This document shows, piece by piece, positions 7,093 through 15,383 of a stretch of 27,004 bases of DNA. The stretch is from a virus. Position 1 is the stretch's first letter. Every line of letters starts with the position of its first letter. The position numbers and the translations under genes were made by a program. Under the pieces are notes generated by a model. It searched no databases and was not told the origin of the DNA. It saw only the letters and a program-made list of their open reading frames with translations. The stretch is taken from the IMG/VR virus record IMGVR_UViG_3300028422_001961, positions 1 to 27,004 of that record. The stretch is one strand, 5' to 3'.

Positions 7093-9314
7093 TACATGAT
7101 CCTCCTTGCTTTTATTGACCCTGAAAGCGTGCCGCCGAAACTTACTGAATGTTCAAGGACCCTTACCTGCAGGTCATCGATATAGTCATTTTCCATGTAC
7201 AGAATATCATTTGCATCTATACGAGGATCCCCACGGTAAGGTATGCCGTATTCTTTGTCAGCTGACAAGTATTCTCCCATCCACTCACCTACTTCTTTGG
7301 CTTGTATTACAGTACTTATCAGTGGATTTCCCCATGTCTTGACTTCTCCACTAGAATTCAATGATATCACTGTTTTTGCAGAAGAAATGACATACTCATA
7401 TCCTGAAATACTTATTGTGACTTCTGTTTCCTCTGTGAATCCATTCAAGGATACTCTGATATAAAATGCTCCGCTTTCCAGTATTGAAATGCTTTGTCCT
7501 GCTCCCGGATCTGAAAGACTGCATACATAACCATATGAAGCATTTGAGAATTCAAAAATGAACTCGTACTCAGTATCTGATGCCGTTACCTTCTCATTAA
7601 GCAGCTCCTGCAGCGTGCCTGCCTGATTATACATTGTCCTTGTCAATTGAATAGCTTTCACCTTTTCAAGCTTCGTTCCTGTCGGATTATCCGTCAGATC
7701 TAGTGCCTTTTCGAGCGTGTAATCAGTCACCTCACCAAACTCTATAAGATTTACTATTGCTCTGTTATAAGCCGAACCTTTGGTGATCTCGATGATCATT
7801 TTATTAAAATCAATAAATTCATGACTGATAACTGTTTCTGTGAGTATCTCAGATATTGTCAGGTCCTCGACTGCTGCCTCGTTAAGAAAGGTATGTATAA
7901 TTAACTCTTCAGGCGGGATCCCGCCAAATTGCAGCGCTAAATTATAGAACTTGAATGCTGTTTCCAGGGTTATTGCTATCTTTGGGTTATCCTCAAAGAG
8001 GCCATCTTCATCTGATGTTACATCACTTACATAACCGGTGTTCAGTAAGACTTTCTCTGAGTCCGGTCTTGGCAGAAAGAACTGCGTTCCGTTGGTCACA
8101 GAAAAAGATTTATTCGCAGTTGCATATATATCTTTGGAGCCTGATATCAAAACATTGGCTACATTACTGAAATATGCTTCGTTATCTGATGAAGCTACCA
8201 TATCCGGAAGGAATGATGATTTCAAATAGATCTTCGCTTCCTGGTCCTGTGACAGAATACACCGGCCGGCATTTGCAATAATCTGCAATGCTTCTTTGTG
8301 CATACATACCGGAATCGGGTTATAGACTATTATTGTTTCAAGATATGGATCAATCCAGTAATCACTCTCTTCAAGTCCAGCATCGGTGAGAACATCAACC
8401 GCAAGTGCAAAAAGACTTATTCCATCAGAATAGTACTTTCCCTTGTAATATGTATCCTGCATATAAGCAAACCGATCTACATATGAGGTCTGCATCTGTG
8501 TGTCATCTGCAGACCATGACTTCATATATACCTTTGCACCAGAGATCCACTCTATTGTTCCATCATTTAACTCATAGCCATATTCAACAATGCATTCCTG
8601 TTCGGTCTCAAGAAAATTGATAAGGCTTTCGTCATTGCTTGTGTCATATACGCCTTTGGTATTATCTACTGTTAAGCTGAAATCTATAGCGGGCAGATCT
8701 TCTGATATAGGTGAAACTGTGTCTTTCAGACTCGAACTTTTAATGTCTTTGTTGGTAAAAAAGATTCCGATGCCCATCGTGATCTGGTTTACATGCAGCC
8801 TTCCATTTCCATTCGACATAGTGGTTGGAGTGATCAAAATATAGGTTGATTGCATGAATATTTCTTCTGTTCGAAAGCTTCCTGAACCATTCCCTGAAAT
8901 GCTTACAGTATTATTATCTGATTCTATTGTAAAATCGGTCGGAAAAGACTTTCCGAATTCAATCATCATGCCTTTTATGTCATAGGCTGTATCAAAGCTT
9001 ACCCTAACTGCTCCCAAAAGCTCCGCTGACACAATCCCTGCGTTCAGGACCACATCATCCGGTGAACGTGGAAGAAAGTACATATTTCCATCAGTCTTGC
9101 TGTAATCCTGCTCTGCAGTCGCATATAGCAGATCTACTGTGTCATTTTCAAGTGGTTTCTTTAGATTCGACCAATACGTGCACTCTTCTGCATTTTCTAC
9201 CTGTGCGGATGCCTGAGCTTTCTGATTGATGACACCAATTGATACTCTCAAATATGACCGGTTCCGAAGTGGCTGCTTCATTGCTGTTTTATATGCTGTA
9301 CTTGCATTCTGCAT
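7092..9314 (-). CDS. Tail hub / tail-associated baseplate protein
   Basis: 740 residues from the ATG at 9314, which overlaps the upstream stop as TGATG and has GGGGTGG just before; an in-frame earlier start at 9350 would lie inside the upstream gene and lacks a good site. The protein is large and beta-rich, with two similar segments (GNMYFLPRSPDDVVLNAGIVS near 75-97 of the mature frame and TQFFLPRPDSEKVLLNTGYVS near 410-430), suggesting an internal duplication. No peptidase or lysozyme motif is evident. Its place after the distal tail protein and before fibre genes is that of the tail hub/Tal protein that closes the tube. No membrane segment. Confidence 0.75.
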   Translation of the reverse strand: MQNASTAYKTAMKQPLRNRSYLRVSIGVINQKAQASAQVENAEECTYWSNLKKPLENDTVDLLYATAEQDYSKTDGNMYFLPRSPDDVVLNAGIVSAELLGAVRVSFDTAYDIKGMMIEFGKSFPTDFTIESDNNTVSISGNGSGSFRTEEIFMQSTYILITPTTMSNGNGRLHVNQITMGIGIFFTNKDIKSSSLKDTVSPISEDLPAIDFSLTVDNTKGVYDTSNDESLINFLETEQECIVEYGYELNDGTIEWISGAKVYMKSWSADDTQMQTSYVDRFAYMQDTYYKGKYYSDGISLFALAVDVLTDAGLEESDYWIDPYLETIIVYNPIPVCMHKEALQIIANAGRCILSQDQEAKIYLKSSFLPDMVASSDNEAYFSNVANVLISGSKDIYATANKSFSVTNGTQFFLPRPDSEKVLLNTGYVSDVTSDEDGLFEDNPKIAITLETAFKFYNLALQFGGIPPEELIIHTFLNEAAVEDLTISEILTETVISHEFIDFNKMIIEITKGSAYNRAIVNLIEFGEVTDYTLEKALDLTDNPTGTKLEKVKAIQLTRTMYNQAGTLQELLNEKVTASDTEYEFIFEFSNASYGYVCSLSDPGAGQSISILESGAFYIRVSLNGFTEETEVTISISGYEYVISSAKTVISLNSSGEVKTWGNPLISTVIQAKEVGEWMGEYLSADKEYGIPYRGDPRIDANDILYMENDYIDDLQVRVLEHSVSFGGTLSGSIKARRIM

Positions 9315-9697
9315 CAGACCACCCCGCAATCGATTATATTTACTTTGCAATTCTTATACTTCGATGGAAGACCAGTATCTGAATCGATTTCCTGTGGCTC
9401 TGCTGTACGATTACCTGGATACATTAAAAGGGTTGCCCATGCATTGTTTACCATATCCGGAAACTTGACTATTACAAAGTAATTGCTGAATTCTTTCAGC
9501 ATGCTGCTCCATGTCTCTGCGTCCAGGCTGAACCACTGCAGGTTATCTACCTTGTACTGATCCCTGCCTACTTTCTGGCCCACAAATGTTCCGTCTGCAT
9601 TCTTGCCACCATTGACAAGGGTCGCAACCTCGAAGTTGAGACCCACGTCCGGTGAAGGGAAGGCTTTTCCGTTGACTGTTATGAAACTATTTGCCAT
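9314..9697 (-). CDS. Distal tail region protein, DUF6711-like
   Basis: 127 residues with the start FITVNGKAFPSPDVGLNFEV and a following acidic/aromatic region (LQWFSLDAETWSSMLKEFSN). The pattern resembles the DUF6711-type proteins encoded right after the tape measure gene in many clostridial siphophages. Length and position fit a distal tail or tube-end protein. The stop overlaps the ATG of the hub gene by one base. The assignment to DUF6711 is from memory of the pattern and should be treated as likely rather than certain. Confidence 0.68.
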   Translation of the reverse strand: MANSFITVNGKAFPSPDVGLNFEVATLVNGGKNADGTFVGQKVGRDQYKVDNLQWFSLDAETWSSMLKEFSNYFVIVKFPDMVNNAWATLLMYPGNRTAEPQEIDSDTGLPSKYKNCKVNIIDCGVV

Positions 9698-9712
9698 ATG
9701 TACTTATCCCTC

Positions 9713-12499
9713 CTAAAACTGAAATCCTAATCGTTTTTGAGTTTCTTTTAGTTCCTTTAACATTGATTTGCCATCAAGCTCAACATCAAAATCAAGAGCA
9801 CTGATCAGCTCAATGAGTTTCTTCAATAATTCAATGATTATAGGCAAATAAATGCTACCTGAATCGGTTCCCTTTGCTAAATTTGCAGCCTTAACCGCCA
9901 TATCAAGAAGTTTATCTTCGGGTGATACAATTTCACCCTGATGCATATTATCGCCAATCATGGCCAGCTGAGGTGTGTTTGCTTTAACAAATGCACCATT
10001 GGCAAGCTTTGGTATTGTAATGGATCCAAGTGATGGAATATTAAAACCAAAAGCGCTGACTCCGGTAAGCTTTGTCACCCAATCCGGTACATCTATCTTT
10101 AGGTTATTAAGTGAGCTTATGACAGTATTGATTCCGCTTACTACACCATTCGCCATGCTCTCAATGCCGCCAAGAATGGAATTGATGATTCCCTTCATTT
10201 TATCCCAGAGCTGAGTGAACAGATCACTAACGGTATCCTTGATCGACGTGAACACTGTCGTGAAAACGCCTTTGAATGCATCAAGCTTCGCAGTTATATT
10301 CTCTATGATCTGATTCCATAGCTGTTCCACATCATCTTTTAGCGTATTCCATACTTCAACTGCGAAATCCTTGATTGTGTTCCAAGCACCTTCCCAGTCA
10401 CCGGCAAAGACATCTTTGATGAAGGTAATAAATGCAGTAAGCCCGTCCCATACAAGTTTCACAGCGTCGCCTATAAATCCAAACCACATGATAAATGTAT
10501 TTCCGAGATTTTCAAATATTGGTACCAGGTACGGTAGGATATTATCAATGATCCACTGGATGAATGGGCTTAAATAATTCTTCCAGATCTCAGATATAGC
10601 AAGTATCGCAGTCCCTATATAGGTCGTGAATGAATCGAACGCTGGTTTAATATGCTCTTCCATTACAACAGAGAACTTTTCTGCCAACCGGCTAAGAACC
10701 GGCTGTATATACTGATTATAGAATTCAAGTACCTTTGCTGAAACTTCTGTCAGTACCTGCTTCATGTTATCGAATGCAGGTTTTACATAAAGGTCATACT
10801 TCTCTTCTATGATTGCAAAGCAGTCAGTTATATAATTCTTGATTGACTCCGTGATGGTCTCAATAGGCTCCAGAGTCCCCTCGATTGCCGTCTTGATTCC
10901 CTCTGAATTCTCGGTGATCGGAGTGACCACCATATCATAAAAATCAGCACCAAAATTCGCTATCAGTTCTGCGGATCCAAGGAAACCTTCCGAAAAGATT
11001 CCCATAATGTTGGCAGAAATCCCTACTGCTGAATCACTGGTCAGTATTCCGCTGATTTCTCCGATAAAATTACTGAATTTCTCAGATGTCTCAGCAAGTT
11101 TTGTTCCTGCATCAAAGATACCGGTTAATTTACTTGTTATCGATTCGGAATTCTCATCAAGGAACTGATTAAATCCACCGATCAGGTTCAGCGCTATGTT
11201 CGTGCCTACCGTTACGAATTTGCCTATGTATGCCCCGATAGCAGATATATACGAATCAATGAATGCAGATGCAGACCCGGCCAGATCACTGTTTGTAAAG
11301 ATTCCTGATAGGTTATCTTTTATCCCATCCAGGTTCGTTTTAAGATTTGAAAAATCTACTGTCTTAATTGGATTCAGGAAGCCGGTTGTGAACTTATCAC
11401 CGATATCAACACATAACTGCTTTATTTCTGTAAACTTCTCTGCAAGCTTGTTTACCTCTTCCACGGCTTCACTGGTTGTATCTGCTACTGTAGAAGATTC
11501 ATCCGTCGAATCACTGGATGTGTCAGTGCTGGTATCGTTAAGTACATTTATTTCATCTATTCCAATTGATCCAGCAGCTTTTGCCGCTTCTGTCGCTGCA
11601 TCTGTCACGCCATTAAGGCTTGATGTGGCTGTCTCTGCATCGGATGCAATGCTGCTCGTTGCAGTGCCGGAAGAAGCTTTTCCTGAGACTGCTTCCGTAA
11701 ATGACTTAAATGCATTGGCTGCGATCTGAAGCTTGCTGATCAATGTGTTTACTGATTTAATGATAGGAGTGAAAAGGTTTATGAATCCCTGCCCCAGCGT
11801 TGCTTTTAAGCTGTCAAATTGCAGACCGAGGATCCTTACCTGGTTCGCCCAGCTGTCTGAAGTCCTTGAAAAGTCGCCCTGTGCCAGCGAAAGCTTATCC
11901 GTTACGAATGAATACCGTAGCATGACCTTTTCTGCCTCTGACATTGCAGATGTTGTCTTGCCAAAGCCGTTCGCTAAAGCGTAACTGTCAAGAGCACTCT
12001 GTGTCATTACGACACCAAGATCTTTTAGTGACTCTGTTTCACCCGTGAACACTGATTTTAACTTTGTATAGGCTTCGTCCTGGCTGATATTGTAGAATGA
12101 TGCAAGATCTCCGGACAGTCCTGTCAGTGATGTGCTCATATCATAAGCTGCATCGTCCGATAGCCCAAACGCTTTCGCCATGGATCCAAATGTGCCGGTG
12201 AATTTCTTCGCCATGGTCTCAGACAGACCAAAGCTTGCCGCTGCCGATTTTGCAAATTCGTCTACCTTGGTGCTCATGCTGCCAAATGTAACATCAACCA
12301 CGTTCTGTACTTCTGTCAGATCGGATCCCAGTTCGATACATGCGGATCCAAAGTCAATGATTTTTTTTACAGCAAACGCAGCTGCCAGGGCAGCACCAGC
12401 TTTTTTAGCAAGACCAGTAATGCCCTGCATCTGCTTATTAAATCCGTTCTTATTTACGACCAGATCAAGACCAATCTGTCCTACGCTTTCAGCCGCCAT
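9713..12499 (-). CDS. Tape measure protein
   Basis: 928 residues, the longest protein in the window. The N-terminal part (about 1-260) is the TP901-like tape measure core: GSACIELGSDLTEVQNVVDV, SMAKAFGLSDDAAYDMSTSL, DLASFYNISQDEAYTKL, followed by helix-rich sequence with Ser/Thr linkers (about 270-335), long amphipathic helices, hydrophobic stretches near 650-690, and a C-terminal region ending KETQKRLGFQF. It sets tail length and is exported through the tube with the DNA; at the usual 0.15 nm per residue the tail would be about 140 nm. It follows the frameshifted chaperone genes as expected. ATG at 12499 has AGGTGA upstream. No lytic enzyme motif is evident. Confidence 0.92.
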   Translation of the reverse strand: MAAESVGQIGLDLVVNKNGFNKQMQGITGLAKKAGAALAAAFAVKKIIDFGSACIELGSDLTEVQNVVDVTFGSMSTKVDEFAKSAAASFGLSETMAKKFTGTFGSMAKAFGLSDDAAYDMSTSLTGLSGDLASFYNISQDEAYTKLKSVFTGETESLKDLGVVMTQSALDSYALANGFGKTTSAMSEAEKVMLRYSFVTDKLSLAQGDFSRTSDSWANQVRILGLQFDSLKATLGQGFINLFTPIIKSVNTLISKLQIAANAFKSFTEAVSGKASSGTATSSIASDAETATSSLNGVTDAATEAAKAAGSIGIDEINVLNDTSTDTSSDSTDESSTVADTTSEAVEEVNKLAEKFTEIKQLCVDIGDKFTTGFLNPIKTVDFSNLKTNLDGIKDNLSGIFTNSDLAGSASAFIDSYISAIGAYIGKFVTVGTNIALNLIGGFNQFLDENSESITSKLTGIFDAGTKLAETSEKFSNFIGEISGILTSDSAVGISANIMGIFSEGFLGSAELIANFGADFYDMVVTPITENSEGIKTAIEGTLEPIETITESIKNYITDCFAIIEEKYDLYVKPAFDNMKQVLTEVSAKVLEFYNQYIQPVLSRLAEKFSVVMEEHIKPAFDSFTTYIGTAILAISEIWKNYLSPFIQWIIDNILPYLVPIFENLGNTFIMWFGFIGDAVKLVWDGLTAFITFIKDVFAGDWEGAWNTIKDFAVEVWNTLKDDVEQLWNQIIENITAKLDAFKGVFTTVFTSIKDTVSDLFTQLWDKMKGIINSILGGIESMANGVVSGINTVISSLNNLKIDVPDWVTKLTGVSAFGFNIPSLGSITIPKLANGAFVKANTPQLAMIGDNMHQGEIVSPEDKLLDMAVKAANLAKGTDSGSIYLPIIIELLKKLIELISALDFDVELDGKSMLKELKETQKRLGFQF

Positions 12500-12548
12500 T
12501 ATGATTCACCTGCCTTTATAAGTTAAAGGTCATCGGCACATAATGGCT

Positions 12549-12692
12549 CTACTTGACTCTTAGTTTTATCTCAAATTCTTTCCTGCATGTCCTTCCTTTG
12601 CATCGTACAAATATTCCTTTTGCTATCGCTTCATCCGTGTAGCATATTGGCATTTCGTATCCACAGTGAGGGCATTTTATTTTCTTAACCAT
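12549..12692 (-). CDS. Small zinc-ribbon protein (Com-like)
   Basis: 47 residues starting MVKKIKCPHCGYEMPICY. It has CPHC (7-10), Cys17, and RCKGRTC (30-36), a set of paired cysteines fitting a zinc ribbon, followed by a basic tail (RKEFEIKLRVK). The pattern resembles the small Com-like zinc-finger proteins of phages. A GTG at 12722, directly after the stop of the Gp15 gene (TAGGTG), would add ten residues and is an alternative start, since neither site has a strong ribosome site. The gene sits between the tail chaperones and the tape measure. Nucleic-acid binding is inferred from the ribbon; the target is unknown. Confidence 0.7.
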   Translation of the reverse strand: MVKKIKCPHCGYEMPICYTDEAIAKGIFVRCKGRTCRKEFEIKLRVK

Positions 12693-12722
12693 CTTGCTTT
12701 TTATCTCTTCAATTGATATCAC

Positions 12723-13061
12723 CTACTTTGCAATTGCAGCAAACATGTTTTCAAGGTTCTTCATTTCTCTGTTAAATGTTAATACATCCATTTTCTGAGC
12801 GGTGCTGTTCCTCCACTCATTCCGGATCCGGTTCTGTTCTTTTGTGAAATGTTTCAGTACGTTCTTATCTTCCTCAGCACGAATACTTACTATTCTGCCA
12901 AGTGGTGTTTCTGCGCTTAATCCGCTAAGCAATGAAGCAAATTCTCCCCATTTCATGGTCTTAAATACATCCGAATAGATACGGACTCCATATTGAGACA
13001 AAAAGCTTGAAACGATCAGGTCCCAGTCTTCGAACAGATCATAAAACGGATCACTTACTCC
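12723..13061 (-). CDS. Tail assembly chaperone, frameshift part (Gp15-like, 'T')
   Basis: The open frame runs 112 codons upstream-continuous to the G-run at 13060-13064 and lacks an ATG; the only possible independent start is TTG at 13001 without a good ribosome site. The sequence DPFYDLFEDWDLIVSSFLSQ, MKWGEFASLLSGLS, ETPLGRIVSIRAEED and IRNEWRNST matches the bacteriophage Gp15 family. It is in the -1 frame relative to the upstream 98-aa gene, so it is probably made only as a fusion of about 209 residues (97 + 112), the GT product. GT-type chaperones coat and recruit the tape measure protein during tail assembly. See the -1 slip site at 13059-13064. Confidence 0.82.
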   Translation of the reverse strand, partial: GVSDPFYDLFEDWDLIVSSFLSQYGVRIYSDVFKTMKWGEFASLLSGLSAETPLGRIVSIRAEEDKNVLKHFTKEQNRIRNEWRNSTAQKMDVLTFNREMKNLENMFAAIAK

Positions 13062-13351
13062 CCCTGATTACTTTCACCCGTGACAAGACTAATGGCCGAC
13101 ATGACTAGTATCTGAAAATCTGGCCATTGCAAATTCATATCAGCGATTTTTTTTCTGTCAGCTTCACTAAACATTAATTCATACATTGATATGATTGTGT
13201 TTGGAGAAACATCTTTGCCGTCACCTATAAGCTGCATGACTTTAAGCATTGTTGATGCGTCAGCATTCACTTCAAACACTTTACCTTTTACTTTCAGCTT
13301 CGGGTTATCCTCAAAGCTCAGTTTTTCTGTAATATCAATTACTTTTCCCAT
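13055..13351 (-). CDS. Tail assembly chaperone ('G')
   Basis: 98 residues, acidic, helix-rich: DITEKLSFEDNPKLKVKGK, DASTMLKVMQLIG, NTIISMYELMFSEADRKKI, ending TGESNQGE. The layout (after the tail tube gene, before the tape measure) and size are those of the G chaperone of siphophages. Its end carries a run of five G bases just before the stop, where a -1 shift would extend it into the Gp15-like frame. G is made in excess over GT in well-studied phages; the ratio here cannot be read from sequence. Start ATG at 13351 has AAAGGAT upstream. Confidence 0.82.
   Translation of the reverse strand: MGKVIDITEKLSFEDNPKLKVKGKVFEVNADASTMLKVMQLIGDGKDVSPNTIISMYELMFSEADRKKIADMNLQWPDFQILVMSAISLVTGESNQGE
13059..13064 (-). 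other. Candidate -1 programmed frameshift site
   Basis: Minus-strand codons read AAT CAG GGG GAG TAA. A P-site slip from GGG back one base still pairs perfectly (GGG), after which GGA GTA AGT GAT opens the Gp15 frame. The shift occurs one codon before the G stop. Position and result match the conserved G/GT frameshift of long-tailed phages; the heptamer GGGGGAG is not the classic GGGAAAG. Confidence 0.68.
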
Positions 13352-13380
13352 GATCTTATCCTTTCAAAAAGAAAGGCAAA

Positions 13381-13402
13381 AGAAGGACAGCTTCTGCTGC
13401 CC
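13381..13402 (-). terminator. Attenuating hairpin after the tail tube gene
   Basis: In minus-strand RNA, GGGCAGC (13402-13396) pairs with GCTGTCC (13391-13385), loop AGAA, followed by TTCTTTTGCC. It lies 16 bases past the major tail protein stop. It would lower transcription of the chaperones and tape measure relative to the abundant tube protein, a common arrangement; the interrupted T tract implies partial read-through. Confidence 0.6.
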
Positions 13403-13417
13403 CTCTATGCCATATTA

Positions 13418-13858
13418 TTAAGTAGCTGCCGTATATGTTGGCTTGCCCTTGCAATGTACATCGAATTCCAAAGGCTCAACATTGGTACTATCTCCACCGC
13501 CTGAGTTCTTCACGTCAACAACGCATGGGAATTCCACCTTTGCACCTGTTGGAAACGTCCATTTAAAGAGCGTTACCACGTCATTACCAAGTTTCCATGT
13601 AAGGCCTGCGACATAATCATTTCCGGCATCTCCTACCGTTCTCTTTCCCTTGAAGGAAATAGAAAGCTTTTTACCGGTAAGCATAGCCTCTGCCCATCCC
13701 TTTGCTTCCATCGGGTTCCAGTTCTCAATGGTCCCATCAATACTCAAGCCGAATGTTTCAAGATTTGCAATAGCTACCATTTGTTCTGTGGTGCTGGCTA
13801 ATCCACTCGTGCCAATAGCAAACTCATTGTCGTATACTGGGTATACTGTTCCTGCCAT
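13418..13858 (-). CDS. Major tail tube protein
   Basis: 146 residues. MAGTVYPVYDNEFAIG, then TFGLSIDGTIENWNPMEAKGW, KKLSISFKGKRTVGD, and a C-terminal beta-rich part ending GKPTYTAAT. The family pattern (an element like IENWNPM, a beta-sandwich, DAGNDYVAGL) is that of clostridial siphophage tail tube proteins, which form the hexameric rings of the tube. It follows the tail terminator gene and is followed by a hairpin, the usual setting for this highly expressed gene. Start ATG at 13858 is preceded by an AGGTAG site. No oddities seen. Confidence 0.85.
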   Translation of the reverse strand: MAGTVYPVYDNEFAIGTSGLASTTEQMVAIANLETFGLSIDGTIENWNPMEAKGWAEAMLTGKKLSISFKGKRTVGDAGNDYVAGLTWKLGNDVVTLFKWTFPTGAKVEFPCVVDVKNSGGGDSTNVEPLEFDVHCKGKPTYTAAT

Positions 13859-13866
13859 ATTACTAC

Positions 13867-14262
13867 CTACCTTTCATAAAATATGTCTGCTTCAATTACC
13901 TGCTCGTTGATGCCTTTTTCATCTTTATCAACATCGATCGGCTCTTCCTGAAGCAGTTTAAAATAATAAATCTTTTTGTTATTGATCATAACCTGTCTTA
14001 CGCTTTCAAGTGCTTCATACAGACTTGCGGCCGCAGCTTCTGTCTCGCTAAAGCTTTTATTCCAGTGAATCAGAAATGACACCTGCTTGACTTTGTAGGT
14101 GCCAGTGTTTCCAAGACTTACAGAAGGAGGTCTGCTTGTTTTTCTCTGATATACACCAATTGAAAGGTTCTTCTTGTTATCCAACTTACCGGTATACACA
14201 TTTCCATCCGCAGCAATACCAAGTGTTGCAATATAATCCCTTACATCACTCAAAAAAAGCAT
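13867..14262 (-). CDS. Tail terminator / minor capsid 3-like protein
   Basis: 131 residues: FLSDVRDYIATLGIAADGNV, GKLDNKKNLSIGVYQRK, then a C-terminal alpha/beta part with HWNKSFSETEAAAASLYEAL. This resembles the tail-terminator family (pfam12691-type, named minor capsid protein in many Firmicutes phages). It caps the tail tube at the head end. The ATG overlaps the upstream stop (TAATG), coupling it to the minor capsid 2-like gene, and the tube gene follows directly. The family call is from sequence pattern and position. Confidence 0.75.
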   Translation of the reverse strand: MLFLSDVRDYIATLGIAADGNVYTGKLDNKKNLSIGVYQRKTSRPPSVSLGNTGTYKVKQVSFLIHWNKSFSETEAAAASLYEALESVRQVMINNKKIYYFKLLQEEPIDVDKDEKGINEQVIEADIFYER

Positions 14263-14642
14263 TATAAACCTCCTTCCTGCCTGTAAAACTCCTTAAATGC
14301 ATTCTTGCAGAAGTCTTTTGCCTCTCCATCAATCCAGTCCTCATGCCATAATCCTTTTGCATTAGCATTCTCAGTCTTCCTGAAGTTAAATTCAGGATGG
14401 AAGTAGACTTTTCTTGCATATGGGACAGTTGATACCAGGGATGCTTTACCATTGGCACAATCAGAATAGTCAACAAATGTACTCTCATTCTGCAATGCAC
14501 CTGTATTCCTTGGCATTACCTGTGCCTGAACTTCCTCTGTATGCAGTGCCTCTGCTGTTTTTTCAAGAGCAGTAATCTGCGCTTTTGCCAGCTGGTTCAC
14601 CTTTGTCATGTTTATCTTGACTACAGAATTCACGTTTATCAA
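14262..14642 (-). CDS. Minor capsid 2-like / head-tail joining protein
   Basis: 126 residues. VMPRNTGALQNESTFVD (about 42-58) and VPYARKVYFHPEFNFRK (about 73-89), followed by AKGLWHEDWIDG, fit the Minor_capsid_2 (pfam11114)/HK97 gp10-like family of head-tail connection proteins. Translation appears to begin at TTG (14642), directly after the stop of the upstream gene (TAGTTG), with GGAG about ten bases before; no nearby ATG is better placed (the next is codon 12). Four consecutive genes here form the connector module. Confidence 0.75.
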   Translation of the reverse strand: MINVNSVVKINMTKVNQLAKAQITALEKTAEALHTEEVQAQVMPRNTGALQNESTFVDYSDCANGKASLVSTVPYARKVYFHPEFNFRKTENANAKGLWHEDWIDGEAKDFCKNAFKEFYRQEGGL

Positions 14643-14981
14643 CTAAATCAACTCCACTCTGCAATGATTTACTGTTCCATCGGGGTTCCTTGCCTTGGTC
14701 CCTCTCAAGATACTTCTCTGTTCGCTGAATATTGTTGCTGTTCCTTTGCCTATGGTCGGAAGATCAGGTGCAATATCTCCCGGAAACAATGCCACTCCGG
14801 AAAGCTGCACATATTCTTTTTCCGCGGTCATTATCATCTTTGATGAGTCCTGATAATTACATTTAGCATCTACAGCAACAAGTGCTTTGGGATCTCCGTA
14901 ATTATCAAGCTCTTCAGATTCAAATTCCAAATGAATCGGCGTTGTGCAGAATCTTTTATCAACAACACATGGAAATCTCAT
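14643..14981 (-). CDS. Minor capsid 1-like / head closure protein
   Basis: 112 residues from the ATG at 14981, which has GGGGGTG seven bases before it and starts two bases beyond the stop of the connector gene. A longer in-frame reading to 15158 would lie inside the upstream gene and is not likely used. Sequence: RFPCVVDKRFCTTPIHLEF, then DPKALVAVDAKCNYQDSSK and VALFPGDIAPDLPTIGKG, ending NHCRVELI, resembling the small Minor_capsid_1 (pfam10665) proteins that precede minor capsid 2 in Firmicutes phages. Likely the head-closure ring. No catalytic motif. Confidence 0.72.
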   Translation of the reverse strand: MRFPCVVDKRFCTTPIHLEFESEELDNYGDPKALVAVDAKCNYQDSSKMIMTAEKEYVQLSGVALFPGDIAPDLPTIGKGTATIFSEQRSILRGTKARNPDGTVNHCRVELI

Positions 14982-14982
14982 G

Positions 14983-15375
14983 TCAATACACCCCCAGTCT
15001 TGGACCGCAAAGCCCAGTCTGACATAACCTTTGATAGAGATCTGCCCTGATTGCGACACCATTTTGAACCTTTGTGTTCCATCCAGTACCAAATGACATT
15101 GATACGCCGTTGATGCCATAGCTTTGTAGGACGTTCTCAATATAATCCTGATACTCATATTCGAAGTCTGCTAGGCTGCAGCACACTTCTTTTACAGCCT
15201 CCTGCTGGAACTCAGTAAGCTCAGAAAAGCCCTTACCCACAATTCGGTTGTAAGTAAGGGCATCAATGTGCCGACTTGCCTTTTTTAGTTTTGTTTCCAG
15301 CTGATCATCAGGAATTATTGCTGTGCAGTGTTCTCCTGAGTAGTATTCTTTACTGGCATAAACCTCTAAGGCCAT
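14983..15375 (-). CDS. Head-tail connector (adaptor) protein
   Basis: 130 residues: EVYASKEYYSGEHCTAIIPD, then LETKLKKASRHIDALTYNRI, LTEFQQEAVKEVCCSLADFE and a C-terminal AIRADLYQRLCQTGL. The helical layout with the ASRHIDALTYNRI element is that of gp6/Ad1-type adaptor proteins that bind the portal ring. It is the first gene after capsid and HeH protein, the normal slot for the adaptor. Start ATG at 15375 follows GGTGATAAC; spacing from the upstream stop is eight bases. Confidence 0.75.
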   Translation of the reverse strand: MALEVYASKEYYSGEHCTAIIPDDQLETKLKKASRHIDALTYNRIVGKGFSELTEFQQEAVKEVCCSLADFEYEYQDYIENVLQSYGINGVSMSFGTGWNTKVQNGVAIRADLYQRLCQTGLCGPRLGVY

Positions 15376-15383
15376 GTTATCAC

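Noticed and set aside
11196-11729. Plus-strand open frame of 177 codons opposite the tape measure gene
   Set aside because: It mirrors a minus-strand gene with clear family features; no ribosome site and a composition expected of an antisense frame.
14246-14500. Second minus-strand frame inside the minor capsid 2-like gene
   Set aside because: Shifted-frame shadow of a gene with recognisable motifs and overlaps.
14982-15158. N-terminal extension of the minor capsid 1-like protein
   Set aside because: It would overlap most of the end of the connector gene; ATG at 14981 has a GGGGGTG site and the usual family length.
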